Assembly: GCA_030704615.1 (NCBI GenBank)
Contig: CM060733.1
Span: 15,128,001-15,192,000, forward strand
From: Takakia lepidozioides
Lineage: Eukaryota; Streptophyta; Takakiopsida; Takakiales; Takakiaceae
Length of the DNA: 64,000 nt
Reading direction: 5' to 3'
The position numbers and the translations under genes are program-made. The stretch's first letter is position 1. Every line of letters begins with the position of its first letter. Shown piece after piece: positions 22,085-32,800 of this stretch. The notes beneath the pieces were generated by a model that saw only the letters and a program-made list of their open reading frames with translations, had not been told where the DNA came from and did no database searches.

Positions 22085-24154
22085 ATGGCCGGGCTTGGGA
22101 TGGCAGGCGGCGTGCTGCAATGGGGCCAGGGAGTGAGCGGCAAGCAGGCTGCTGCTGCTGCGTCCAGACATTCAGGCGCGTGCTGCGTGAGGCCACCAAG
22201 AGGGCTGAAATTAGGGGCTGCGGAGATGCTGGGCGTGTCGTTGTGCAGTCAGACGGGATGGGAAAGATTGCGTGATAGTCACTCGGTTGGTGTGGCGCGT
22301 TGTACTCTCGCAACGGAAGCTGAGCCCCCACAAGCAAAGGAAGAGCGCAAGTTGAAGGTGAGAAAGGATGTGAGGAACATTGCTATCATAGCCCACGTCG
22401 ACCATGGAAAAACGACTTTGGTGGACGGCATGCTTCGACAATCCAAGGTGTTTCGCGATAATCAAGCAATGCAGGAGCGCATCATGGATTCGAATGACTT
22501 GGAAAGGGAGCGTGGAATTACGATATTGAGTAAGAACACAGCCATTCGCTACAAGGGCACCAAAATTAACATCATTGACACGCCTGGGCATTCGGACTTT
22601 GGTGGTGAGGTGGAGCGGGTGCTGAACATGGTGGATGGGGTCCTCCTGCTGGTGGATTCTGTGGAGGGGCCAATGCCGCAGACGCGGTTTGTGTTGAAGA
22701 AAGCCCTAGAGCTGGGTCACACAGTGGTGGTGGTAGTGAACAAGGTAGACCGGGCATCAGCACGGCCTGAGTATGTGGTCAACACCACCTTTGAGCTCTT
22801 CCTGGAGCTCAATGCAACTGATGAACAGTGTGACTTCCAGGTAGTGTACGCCAGTGGTATTCAAGGTAGAGCTGGTTTGGAGCCCAACATGTTGGCAGAT
22901 GATTTGGAGCCCCTGTTTGAGACAGTGCTGCGTGTCGTCCCAGAACCACGGGTTGACGCTGACGGTCCTCTACAGATGCTTATCACCAATCTGGATTACG
23001 ATGAGCACAAGGGTCGCATTGCAATTGGACGTGTGCACGCTGGTGAAATTAAAAGGGGATTGGAAGTCAAGGTGTGCACACCGGATGGACCTTGTAGGCC
23101 TGCGAAAATAAGTGAGCTCTTCGTGTATGATAACTTCATTCGAGTGCCAGCTGAAGCTGTGGCGGCTGGGGACATTTGCGCACTTAGCGGCATCAGTGAT
23201 GTCCTTATAGGGGAAACATTGGCAGATAAACTGGACGGAACAGCTTTGCCCACAATAAAGGTTGAGGAGCCAACTGTGAAGATGTCCTTCTCTGTCAACG
23301 TCTCGCCCTTTTCTGGCCGCGAGGGTAAGTATGTTACAAGTAGAAACTTACGGGATCGCCTGTATCGGGAGCTGGAGAGGAACTTGGCAATGAAAGTAGA
23401 AGATGGTGAAACTGCGGATACCTTTATCGTCAGTGGCCGTGGCACGCTCCATATAACCATTCTGATTGAGAATATGAGAAGAGAGGGCTATGAGTTCATG
23501 ATTGGCCCACCCAAGGTCATTAACAGGGAAGTCAAGGGAAAGCGGCTTGAGCCATTTGAGGATGCCATAGTGGAGGTTCCTGAAGAATATGTGGGTGGAG
23601 TCGTTGATATGTTAGGCAAACGGCGTGGTCAGATGCTTGACATGCAGGCCTCTGGACTGGAAAACACAACTGTCGTCAAGTATAGGATGCCAACAAGAGG
23701 CTTGCTTGGTCTTCGCAATGCCATGCTCACTGCATCAAGAGGCACTGCTATTCTAAACACTGTGTTTCACGGATATGGTGAGTGGGCTGGCGACATTAGC
23801 ACCCGTGAACAAGGCTCACTGGTGGCATTTGAGACAGGGACTACAACCTCATATGCGCTGTTCAGTTGTCAGGAAAGAGGGCAGCTATTTTTGGCCCCTG
23901 GGGTTGATGTCTACAAGGGCCAAATTATTGGCATTCATCAGCGACCTGGAGACTTGTCTTTGAATGCCTGCAAGCGAAAAGCAGCCACTAATGTGCGCTC
24001 CAACAAGGAGGCAACGGTGGTATTGGCATCCCCTATTGATTTTAGCTTGGACGATTGTGTGGAGTACATCCAAGAAGATGAGCTGGTGGAGGTCACACCT
24101 TTGAGTGTGCGAATGTGCAAGAATCCAAAGTTGCAAAAGAAGGGTGGTAAATGA
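22085..24154 (+). CDS. Plastid TypA/BipA translational GTPase, intronless
   Basis: The 689-residue protein is a TypA/BipA GTPase, an EF-G-like ribosome-binding factor needed for plastid translation and stress tolerance (SVR3 in Arabidopsis). An 85-residue Ala/Arg/Ser-rich leader with few acidic residues fits a plastid transit peptide. GTPase motifs are intact: AHVDHGKTT (103-111), RERGITI (141-147), DTPGH (165-169) and NKVD (219-222). Domain II, the EF-G III-like [12 protein letters not shown] region, the EF-G V-like region and the TypA-specific tail with [20 protein letters not shown] follow, ending in a Lys-rich tail. I chose the ATG at 22085; the frame is open back to a TTG at 22016 but has no other ATG. 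The whole gene is a single exon, whereas Arabidopsis SVR3 is, as I recall, interrupted, so an ancient expressed retrocopy is possible. All key residues are kept and the frame is intact. Confidence 0.95.
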   Translation: MAGLGMAGGVLQWGQGVSGKQAAAAASRHSGACCVRPPRGLKLGAAEMLGVSLCSQTGWERLRDSHSVGVARCTLATEAEPPQAKEERKLKVRKDVRNIAIIAHVDHGKTTLVDGMLRQSKVFRDNQAMQERIMDSNDLERERGITILSKNTAIRYKGTKINIIDTPGHSDFGGEVERVLNMVDGVLLLVDSVEGPMPQTRFVLKKALELGHTVVVVVNKVDRASARPEYVVNTTFELFLELNATDEQCDFQVVYASGIQGRAGLEPNMLADDLEPLFETVLRVVPEPRVDADGPLQMLITNLDYDEHKGRIAIGRVHAGEIKRGLEVKVCTPDGPCRPAKISELFVYDNFIRVPAEAVAAGDICALSGISDVLIGETLADKLDGTALPTIKVEEPTVKMSFSVNVSPFSGREGKYVTSRNLRDRLYRELERNLAMKVEDGETADTFIVSGRGTLHITILIENMRREGYEFMIGPPKVINREVKGKRLEPFEDAIVEVPEEYVGGVVDMLGKRRGQMLDMQASGLENTTVVKYRMPTRGLLGLRNAMLTASRGTAILNTVFHGYGEWAGDISTREQGSLVAFETGTTTSYALFSCQERGQLFLAPGVDVYKGQIIGIHQRPGDLSLNACKRKAATNVRSNKEATVVLASPIDFSLDDCVEYIQEDELVEVTPLSVRMCKNPKLQKKGGK

Positions 24155-24359
24155 GGATGTGCAGTAGCAAGCAACATCTTGTCTTGTCAAACTTGGGACA
24201 CCACTTTCATTGACCGCCACATTGTGACACTAAATGAGTTAGAACCACACTAAACAAAAAAGAAAAAACTATTCTTAAGGCGTGGTGCACCCCCTAGACC
24301 ACCCAACGCTGACATTCAAAAAACCCCAGAGGCAGGAGCTTTGGAGTCTTAATTAGGCT

Positions 24360-25180
24360 TTGCCCTCCAGTAACATTCAAAGGAATGTCATTGACAAATG
24401 TATTGAACTTGTAAATGTATTTTTGCTTCAACGATCTGGCTTTGGGCCTTCTCTCTCTATCCTCTGCGGAATCAGAATCTCACCTTCCCGGCTTCCTTTC
24501 TGCTGTTTCATGTTCATCAGGGGGTCAATTTCTGTTCTTGCCCCAGTTTGGGATCTCTTAGGGGTATCATTTTGTGGCATATTTGGAAGATGTGGTGCCT
24601 GGTTGTTCACCAAAATGGTAACCCCTGCATTCAGAGGGTGCTGTACTTTGCTCACTCAGATCTCATGTCTGAAGCTCGCCAATCGTGTTTCTTGTGACAC
24701 CTCTTCCTAGGTGCAGCACTGGAAGGAGGGCCCAGTTGCTTTGCAGATTTTGACAACTTCTGGGGAGCAGATGATTCCTGACTCTCGGATCGAATGGGAA
24801 GATTCCCTCCCAATCTGCTGGCAGCTCAGTTAGTGCTAGAAAGTCACCTGCTGAGCCTGATGAGGCTGGGGTGAACTGGAGGCATAAGCGTAGTCTTAGG
24901 AAAGCAAAGTCTAAGACTCAGTTATCCTTCGATGCTCCCCAAAGGAAGAGAGGCAGCATGTAAGTAGTTCTAGCTTAGTTCTGACTACTGTCTTAGTGAT
25001 TCCCTGCCTTCCTGTGTTTCCACTACTCTTCCTTCCTTTTCACATTCTAAGTTTTGGCTCTGAGTGGAACCTCTATACTCTGCCTTCATGGCTTTGTAAG
25101 GTTATTTTTTCCTTACCATTCAATAAAATTTACCAGGGCCACTGTCCCCTGTTCTCTATAAAAAACAAAAAACAAAAGAA
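24360..25180 (+). mobile_element. LINE 3'-end fragment
   Basis: Around 24860 a short frame encodes VNWRHKRSLRKAKSK, matching the NWRH tail of the LINE copies at 10.2 and 38.8 kb. About 230 bases on lie the shared 3' untranslated words (GGTTATTTTTTCC, AATAAAATTTACCAGGGCC, TGTCCCCTGTTCTC) and an A-rich tail at 25160-25180. The upstream part has no intact RT. It lies between the TypA stop and the DUF1664 start, in the same orientation as both. Confidence 0.6.
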
Positions 25181-25382
25181 AAAATTGTAAAAGGAGCCTC
25201 AGAGATCCCAAAGGAAACTTATGAACTACTTAAAGACTGTCTAAGTTAGTTAGAGCGAGGTCATAGGGAACCAGCCAGGCTACCTGTTGTGAGTTGGAAG
25301 ATTACCTCAGTGGGCGTCTGTGAAGGGTGGGGGGAAATGCCCAGATGCGTGTCAGCGAAGGGAGAGCAGCAGGCGGATTGCT

Positions 25383-27962
25383 ATGGCAGTCCAAGCAGGC
25401 GTCGGGGTATCCAAGGTGTTGCTTCTTGTGGGCGCTGGTGTGACGGGCTCAGTTTTGTTGCGTAATTCCAAGGTCTCGGATCTCTTAAACGACGTCCCCA
25501 AGGTAATTGGGGCTCGACTGTTATTGTATAGTTGTTGCTGCCACTCGATTACTGGCTGGACTTTCGTCACTCACAGACTTGGTTGACTCCAACTGAGCCC
25601 TCATCACACTTGGATTTGGATCATCCGGAGAGTTGATGGAGGAGTTGTGAGTCAATTGGGTGCTGTTCATTGTTCTAGATGCCGGATCTTGACTGGACTC
25701 CACCTGCTAGCATATAGTCCAATTGGGATCAGTCCAATTGTGGGTCATTTACAGACTGGGGTTGATCTAATTGTCCCGGTCCAAGTCTCTACATCGTCGC
25801 TTGTGGGTGCAATGTTGCATCAAACCATGGTGAATCCAGACATGTGTGCCGTGTCAATATGGGGGTATGCATCAAGGTCGTGGTGATTAGATGTTCCAGC
25901 TTGTACGTTGTTTCCCGCCCCTTGGATGAAAGGAACCCAAGCTTATATGGAGCCTGACCTACATCCTTAGTCCTAGATCTAAGTTTATGTAGCTGATAAT
26001 GGAAGGATATCGGAAGCATGTGCCCCTTTGATTTGCCCAGAATGTGTACCGCTGAGGAGATACCTAGTCGGGTTTCAATACCCTCCAAGAGCCACGAATT
26101 ATTTCGCTTTGGATTTTTCCACAGCCAATATGATTGCGCCGCCAGACATCCTGTTGAGAAAATTGTGTTTGTTGTCTTTTGCTTTACCGGGAAAGTCTTC
26201 CCCATTCACAGCAGGAGATGGCAGCAGGTCTTCAATCATTCGTGTCAGAGAGTTGGGATGAAGTTAATTATGCTCAGATCAAAGGTGTTGTGACTCCTCA
26301 AGGTGTAGCAGTGCAGAGAGAAATAGTTCCACTGAGCACAAACAGGGAGGGATTTAAGTGGCTGTCAAAGACTTGAAGCCACCCAAGAATTCAGGCTTAG
26401 CCCAAACCCAAACTGCACAGGCAGTAGGCAATAGTTGTCGAAGTTGCAGCATTTGCTTGTATCTGTGGTGTGGGAGGCTGCCAGATACACCGTTGGTGGA
26501 GAAACATGTTGGTGGACTGCACTTGTCCAACGTCCCAAGTTGATTCGTCACTTCAGAAGCCCATATATCTGTAAAAGCACTGTAGGATTCCTTCCTCAAA
26601 TGTTGTTTGAAGGTCAGCTATGCCATGGACATGGCCAAGACAAAGCAGCATACCCTCAGGAAACAAAGGAGAGCTCCATATGATATCTCAAAACTAGACT
26701 TCAGGTGGACATGACCTAACCTAATTTCCTCCCAAAGGTAGAGTGCTGCATGTTAGACTGATGAGCAATGGCCTTATCAGATGCAGGCCTCCCGCACCGT
26801 TGTTAGGGTTGTATATGCTGTCAGCAGGTAAAATTTGCTCAACTGGGAGTGCATCCCGAAAAGATCATCAGCTAATGAGTATACGGTTACAGAGGCTTCA
26901 GTGTCCCTGCATAGGAGAAAATATTCCTCTGTAATCCTCTCCACAAGGCTGCGGCAAACAACATCTCATGAGCACATTCTCTGTTACAGGGGCTTCATTG
27001 TCCCTTCCTAGGAGCTAAGCTTCCTCTTTTAGCCTCTCTCTGATGAAAGTGGTCCATATATTTGTTGCTAGGTGTTGGCCAAACATCTGAAAGAGGAAGG
27101 GGATGGATCATCGAATGGCGGGGAGACAAGTACTCTCTACATGCAAGTTCATCAATTGACTCAAGAATTGAGACAGCTAGCAGCTTCATCCAGAGACATC
27201 ACTGTTGTAAATGGGACTGGGAAAAACTCTGGTAATCTTACGTCACTGGTTGTTCCAATAGCGGTCATAGGGGCTGCAACTTATGGGTATATGTGGTGGA
27301 AGGGATTGTCATGGACAGAAGTCATGTATGTCACTCGAAGACAGATGTCAAATGCAGTGGGAAGCTTCTCAAAACAACTGGAGCAAGTTTCCACTGCCCT
27401 CACAGCCACGAAAAGGCAACTGACAGCCAAGATAGAATCTGTGACAAAGACTCTGAACGATAGTCTCGCAATGCAAGGGTTGATCAAAGACCAGGTAATT
27501 GTAATTCGAGAAGAGGTGAAAAGAAGTAGGGCTGAGATTGATGAGGTGCAGCGGCTTGTCCAAGGCTTGGAGGTGAAGATCGATGGAGTCCAAGGGAAAC
27601 AGGACTTTGCCAACCAGGGCATCATTTTGCTTTGCAGGTTTGTTGCATCCAGAGAGATGTTCCAACAGCCAGAGCGCCTTCAGGGATTTCAGTCATGGTC
27701 GTTGAATGCTCCCTCTTTACAACCTTTGGCATCAGATCGCGAACCTCCTTTATCAGGATTGAAGAAGTTGCAGTATTACTCAGAGTTGGTTGCAGCAGGG
27801 ACCCCTGGGGACAAAGAAGGGCGGCCAGATGCAGGTACTGCAAATGGCGATGGGAATGTGACGCCTGTCCCAACTCTGGGTTTGGCACTCAAGGGCAAAG
27901 GCCATCCAAGCCCAGGGCTACACAGAGGTTTTTCGTGTGCCCGGTCTTTAGCGAACACTTAA
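25383..27962 (+). CDS. DUF1664 family protein, two exons
   Basis: Exon 1 is 25383-25502 and exon 2 is 27072-27962 (AAG|GTAATT ... TGCTAG|GTGTTG, phase 0), giving 336 residues. Residues 1-40 match the conserved DUF1664 start (an uncharged GVGVSKVLLLVGAGVTGS helix, then SDLLNDVPK). Residues 66-80 carry the LTQELRQLA / DITVVNG motif, and 98-118 form a membrane-type segment ending YGYMWWKGLSW, the family's hallmark. A long coiled coil follows, roughly residues 125-235. The last 80 residues are polar, Pro/Gly-rich and poorly conserved. Function is unknown; in angiosperms the family is thought to be membrane-associated, possibly organellar. Intron 1 (1569 nt) holds no obvious gene. The start is the first ATG in frame, 40 codons before the splice site, as in homologues. 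Confidence 0.9.
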
Positions 27963-27969
27963 TTCACCA

Positions 27970-29600
27970 GATCTGAAGCCCATCTTGCCACCAACTATAA
28001 AGCCCACCATTGGGGTGACCTCCATTTGAGAGCGCGCTGAGTGAAGTGGCAGATACCCCATATTCTTGTATCCAGGATAGATTACCCATAGTAACACAAA
28101 TTGACATTTGCTGTTTTCTCAGCAGTGCGACATGAAGATTAACATTGCGCACGTGTACTGTTTTTCTGCAATCATGAGTTTCTTTAGAGAAAAGTCAAGA
28201 CTCCATCTGTAATGTGAACTGAAAGTTGAAGTCCAAAGAGGCACATTGAAATAGGTCATTGTCACATAACACCAATATGCTGCGAGTTTCTTTGAAGGCC
28301 TTTGCTAAAACTGGTGAGAATCTTTCTGGTGGGGATGTTGTGTGTAGGGGATCCTTGTTGACTATCTGGACTTTCCATTGAGAGATAGAATGTATCCAGT
28401 GGACTCCTCACCAAAGCCTTGAAGAGTGTGTGCTTGTTATGGACAAGCACCGGGCTGGGGGGCAAGACAGTGTGGGGTCATGCCCTAGCCAAGGTCTCAG
28501 GAGCTTGCTGTTCAAATTAAAATTGGTGCTCTTCATTCAAACTTCCTTGTGTTTATAACTTAACTCAATGTGTAAAGTTCACCATGACTCAGCCAAGGAC
28601 GGACACCGGAGAGTGTGCGAGGAAGAGAGACGATATACTCATAAGCCAACATGTGCCCCTCGAGCAAGCAAATGTACCCGTAAGACGTCTGCATACACCC
28701 TCGCCCAAACCCTACGTTGTTTGCTCGAGCCTCGAGCACAAGACAGGGAGAGAGAAATGTCATATTGACATGCAGAAATTCCCGTTGGTTGTCGGCAGTC
28801 CGGACAGCTCCCCACACCTTGGTCGCTTTCCGGCTCGCACGCTTACTCACATTTAAGCTGTCTCAATTTGGTAGTCAAGTAAATAGAGAAGAACAACAGC
28901 TCTATGTACATTATGCAAATAGGAACAGAAAGGATAAAACTTCATAACAAACTCCAAAGAGGTATATATAGACAGAATGTACTCGTAAGACTTTGTTTGC
29001 TGTAGCCTTGTGGCCATTGACCCTGGCACAGTTTGAGCGGAACCCAAAGGGACAGAACCTACCTTAGGGGCTGACACCAGTAGTAAGACTTACCTCGGAA
29101 TAAACAATTGATCTGGGTTTTCCAGATATCTTCTAGAAATCCCTTTCAACCTGCTCTGTGTGGGTTGCCCACTAGGCACTGAAAGGGCCTGGCTTTTGGC
29201 TCAGCCTTGAGACTTTCAAAGTTGGTAAACAGAGGTACAGGCACAATTCCCTTGATAGATTTGAAGAGAGTGTCTCTCTGGTGAGAGAACCCCGGACAAT
29301 GAATCAGAAAATGAATATTGTAATATATAGACAGAGTCTGAACAATAGCATTACATGGAAGGATAACCCTCTCACCCCGTATGTGGAGATAAGTGTGCAA
29401 AAAATGAAACAAAGAAGCCTCAAATGAAGTAATGAATACCACTTTTCAACTCCAGTCGAACCCAATGTTGCACCAAAGCAGTGGGGCAGTTCTTCCACCT
29501 CCTATAGCAAAGGACCTTCCTTAACAGCCTCTTGGTACATCAAGACACATCAAAAACTCATGAGCAATGTGTGCTTGAAAAATTCTGAGGGTCCAATGCC
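27970..29600. other. Intergenic; part of a dispersed repeat at 28979-29058
   Basis: No gene recognised. The block at 28979-29058 (GTACTCGTAAGAC, TAGCCTTGTGGCC, CAGTTTGAGCGGAAC) recurs at 30091-30165 inside the next gene's intron with about 15% differences, which marks a short dispersed repeat. Confidence 0.55.
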
Positions 29601-29622
29601 CAATCAATTATGGTTTCTCTAA

Positions 29623-31423
29623 CTACTCATAAAGCTCCCATCCATCAAATGCGGTGCGCCCAGTTTTTCCTCTCACAGTATTTAGTACACCTTTGAATGC
29701 AGCATAGACATTGAAGAAGGTACCAAGAGCAAACATATCCACCAGAGAAACATCTTTGAAAGCCTGCAAATCACGATCACTTGGTCTTCCAGGGCTGATG
29801 CCTATTCCTTTGCCAGCACCGGCAGCCATCGAAAAACCATCAGCTGCAAAGAAAAGTCTCCGACATTAAGGCACTGCCAGATAGAGAAAAGCAGAGACTA
29901 AATTTTTGACCATAGACTTCAACCCATAACCAATAATTGTTCATTCACCATAGCCAGCTATAAATCTGCATTCTGTGATGAGGTCTATTGCCATACATGG
30001 AGACCTGCACACGTGGCCAGAGGAACTTTGGGACAAAGTAGAACTACAAAGCAAAAGACCCCAACTGTGACTCGCAGATGGAAAGACTGTACTCCTAAGA
30101 CGTTGTTTGCCATAGCCTTGTGGCCGTAGACCCCGCACGCAGTTTGGGCGGAACAAAAGGGATGCAGTTGGAAAGAAAGAATTAAAAAGAAAACAACTTT
30201 GTGAAGTCCATGAGGGGGAGGGGGAGAGAGAGAGAGAAATGCTTCTAGATCCAAGGTAAGAACTAAGAAATCCAAATATCCTGGAGTGTGGAGGGCAAGC
30301 CTGATATATCACATGTCCAACAGCTCCAATCAGAAGGGTGCATAGCTTTGATACAATGCCATTACATTACATGAGTTTGAAGGGAACAACTTACTCGGTA
30401 CTCGTTGAGTGCAAATCAGCTTGTTATCCACTAGGCCAGCATCCACAAATTTTATCAAGCCTTTCACTTTCACTGTTTCAATGTGGCCATATGGTAGGTA
30501 CTTGCCCAGCACCAAAACATCCAGCGGGTCCCCTGCATCCACATTGAACTGTGATGTAAGAAAGATATCTTTCACATGTGCTGGTAGCCAATGCGTATTC
30601 ATAATTACTGATGAGTTCAGGTGAATCTGTTTCGAGTTTTTTCCCATAAAAAATTAGTATGCACCACAAGGGCCGGACACACACCCTGAGACACAGCTGT
30701 GAGCAAGTAGTTATCAAACACAGCCTTCCAAGTCCTCATTTGGAAGCTATGTCTACTCTGCCCACTTTCAGGGAGTTCCAAAGACCAGGACAATGAAAAT
30801 CAATTCCAAACAGACACTAAGTTTTCTGGAAGACAGGAATAGCGTGCAGTTCCAATACCATCAGCGGCAGGCACAGCTGGCACAGAGCCATAATTGAATG
30901 GAGACGGCAACGGTGCCACAAAATCAATGGAACCATTGGGGCTTCGTTTCACAAAGCTCCCTTGCGACACCTCCACCACGACCTCTACGAACCCCGGCTG
31001 CCCATCTCTGTCCCTCTGTTATGACCAATCCCTTCATGCATGTTACAATCTGAAATTGGGGTTGTGCCTATCTTGTACTCGCACCCTCCCATTGATTTCA
31101 GCCTTTGACCCTGCAATGTGACGGCAGTGCATCCCAGCCGCGTCTCACATTGTGTTAGGGTAGAGTTCTACAAAGCAGTACCCATATCTACATGCTTTTG
31201 CTTATGAGGTCAATGTCTTCTCACACTCTAAAAGAAAACATATACACTGAAGCCTCAACAGGAAGACTTACACCAGAACGTACACTGCACTCTCAGAGTC
31301 GAGTCACCCAACCTTAAATGATGGGGGCACATAGGCATTGCAGGATTGAATGGAAGAAGTGGGGCGAGCACAGGCCCGGGTGCAGGCGACTGCAGCCATG
31401 GCTCCCGTGTTCACCATCGCCAT
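29623..31423 (-). CDS. Soluble inorganic pyrophosphatase, bacterial-type, probably organelle-targeted
   Basis: Four exons on the minus strand: 31423-31313, 31015-30859, 30532-30395 and 29843-29623. All have GT-AG boundaries and compatible phases; together they give 208 residues. Inorganic pyrophosphatase hydrolyses pyrophosphate to two phosphates and drives biosynthesis forward. The signature D-G-D-P-L-D-V (residues 89-95) matches the PPase active-site pattern and is formed exactly across the exon 2/3 junction. FVEVVVEV (46-53), SFVKRS (57-62), DFVAP (68-72), FNYGS (77-81) and a DNKLIC motif also fit. The C-terminus RGKTGRTAFDGW resembles short bacterial diphosphatases and not the usual plant PPA1-6 proteins. 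Residues 1-37 are Ala/Thr/Ser/Arg-rich without acidic residues and look like a transit peptide. Exon 1 is supported by phase and composition only. Confidence 0.85.
30091..30165. repeat. Dispersed repeat, second copy of the 28979-29058 block
   Basis: Shares the words CTAAGACGTTGTTTGCCATAG, TAGCCTTGTGGCCGTAGACC-like and GGGCGGAAC with the 28979 copy, in the same orientation and order. It lies in the last intron of the pyrophosphatase gene. Nothing else is known about it from this window. Confidence 0.7.
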
Positions 31424-31589
31424 CTGCAATCTTCTGCTACCTCCCCAGTCGACACAAACTCACAGTCAAAGGTACCGTTCTCCAGCACCCTTAAAGCTCT
31501 GTCGCATTCCAACAACAAAGCAAGGCTTGGCCTCTACACACCGTACCTCTATGAAGGTAATGTCAAGCACGTTTATAAGGGGTTCTGTT

Positions 31590-31765
31590 ACCTGTATAGG
31601 GTAATAATGCCCGAGTGGAGGGCATTTCCATTTTTGAGGTGGAATGCACGAATGCACCTACCGTATGAAGAATTCCATTGTACGATGAATTCTACTTTTA
31701 ACGGCACGATAAATACAAACAAAATTTTTGGGCAGTCACGTTTTACGATAGTTTTTACAGTCTAA
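31590..31765 (+). repeat. Dispersed repeat, copy 2 (plus)
   Basis: Carries TGTATAGGGTAATAATGCCC, GGAATGCACGAATGCACC, GAATTCTACTT and CGGCACGATAAATACAAAC, followed by ATTTTTGGGCAGT, the same block order as the minus-strand copy at 21500-21755. The two copies have diverged by small indels. It begins about 170 bases upstream of the pyrophosphatase start codon, so copy 2 also sits in a promoter region. Confidence 0.65.
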
Positions 31766-32800
31766 ATATCACCGCTATAAACGTTAAACTACCGTAAATG
31801 TTAAGAAACTTTTACTCCCCTGCTTGTGCACACTAGAAGCAAACGTGAAGAGTTATTTGTTAGCAAATGTTTACTCCCCTCTTCATTGATTTGCCCTTAG
31901 TAAATGTTAAGTGTACCCTGAAGGCTATGAGATGTGCTCACTGAGCTAGCTTGAGCTAAGCTTCTTTTTACCTTCCAGGTAGGTTAATCCCTTCGAAGTC
32001 AAAAGTCCTTTCGCTTGTAGCCAGTGTTTGGACATGCAGCTTATTTATTTTGTTGGTATTTCAGTTCCAACGTTGCAATTTCCAATGACACCAAGGGAAT
32101 TATACCGCACGTAATGCTAAGAATCTTAAGTGAGGTTAATTTGATATTTTTCCGAAGGAGCAGTTGGTCGATTTTTCCGAACTCCTTTCGGGCCGAAGAA
32201 CATCTCAGAGCTTGCTATCAGGGCAGGAAGAGCATAGTAGAAGACCGCAAAATATACATCAGACCAAAACGTGAGCAAGGACAACATTTACAGAATTCAC
32301 AGCTATGTAATCCATTGAGCGGCGAACTGGGCTTTCAAGAAATAGGGGAGAATGCCTCTGTTGACAGCATTGTTCTTGGGGATGCAAGCGCCTCGCTTCC
32401 TAAATAGGAGACATTGCTGCCTCTTCTCAACATGTGACAACACCCCCTCCATCTCTTCGCGGACTCTGAAGCTGCAAGGTAGGAAACATGGCAATCTGCA
32501 GAGGACGCTCGGAGATCTGTTTGGTCAAGGGGGTGAGCACCTCTGTCTTCACCAGAGAGCGTCTGCAGTCGCAACCGGGATGTCATGCTCTGCGTTGACC
32601 GCAGGACAGGAAGAAGGTCGGTTGGCTGCAGCAGTATAAGCAGGACGGTCTGGGACACCCACCGATTCAATAGCCAAGTGTCCTTTACAGACTCCTCTGA
32701 CTGCGGTCTCTTTAATTGTAGTCACAGTCACAACAGTGGACACTGGGAAACCTTCAGTTGAAGGGGCCGATGTGCGGAGACCCTGGAACGGCTGTAGTAC
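31766..32800. other. Intergenic between two divergently unrelated genes, no gene seen
   Basis: About 1 kb between the pyrophosphatase start (minus) and the MBD stop (minus). It must contain the pyrophosphatase promoter and the MBD 3' UTR. ORFs here have no family resemblance. Confidence 0.4.

Noticed and set aside
27072-27074. DUF1664 exon 2 as a separate gene starting at GTG
   Set aside because: The codon follows an AG acceptor and is Val in the spliced protein; exon 1 at 25383 supplies the conserved N-terminus.
31346-31765. Plus-strand ORFs with a transit-like start at 31399
   Set aside because: They run opposite the pyrophosphatase first exon and into a dispersed repeat, and no downstream exon was found.
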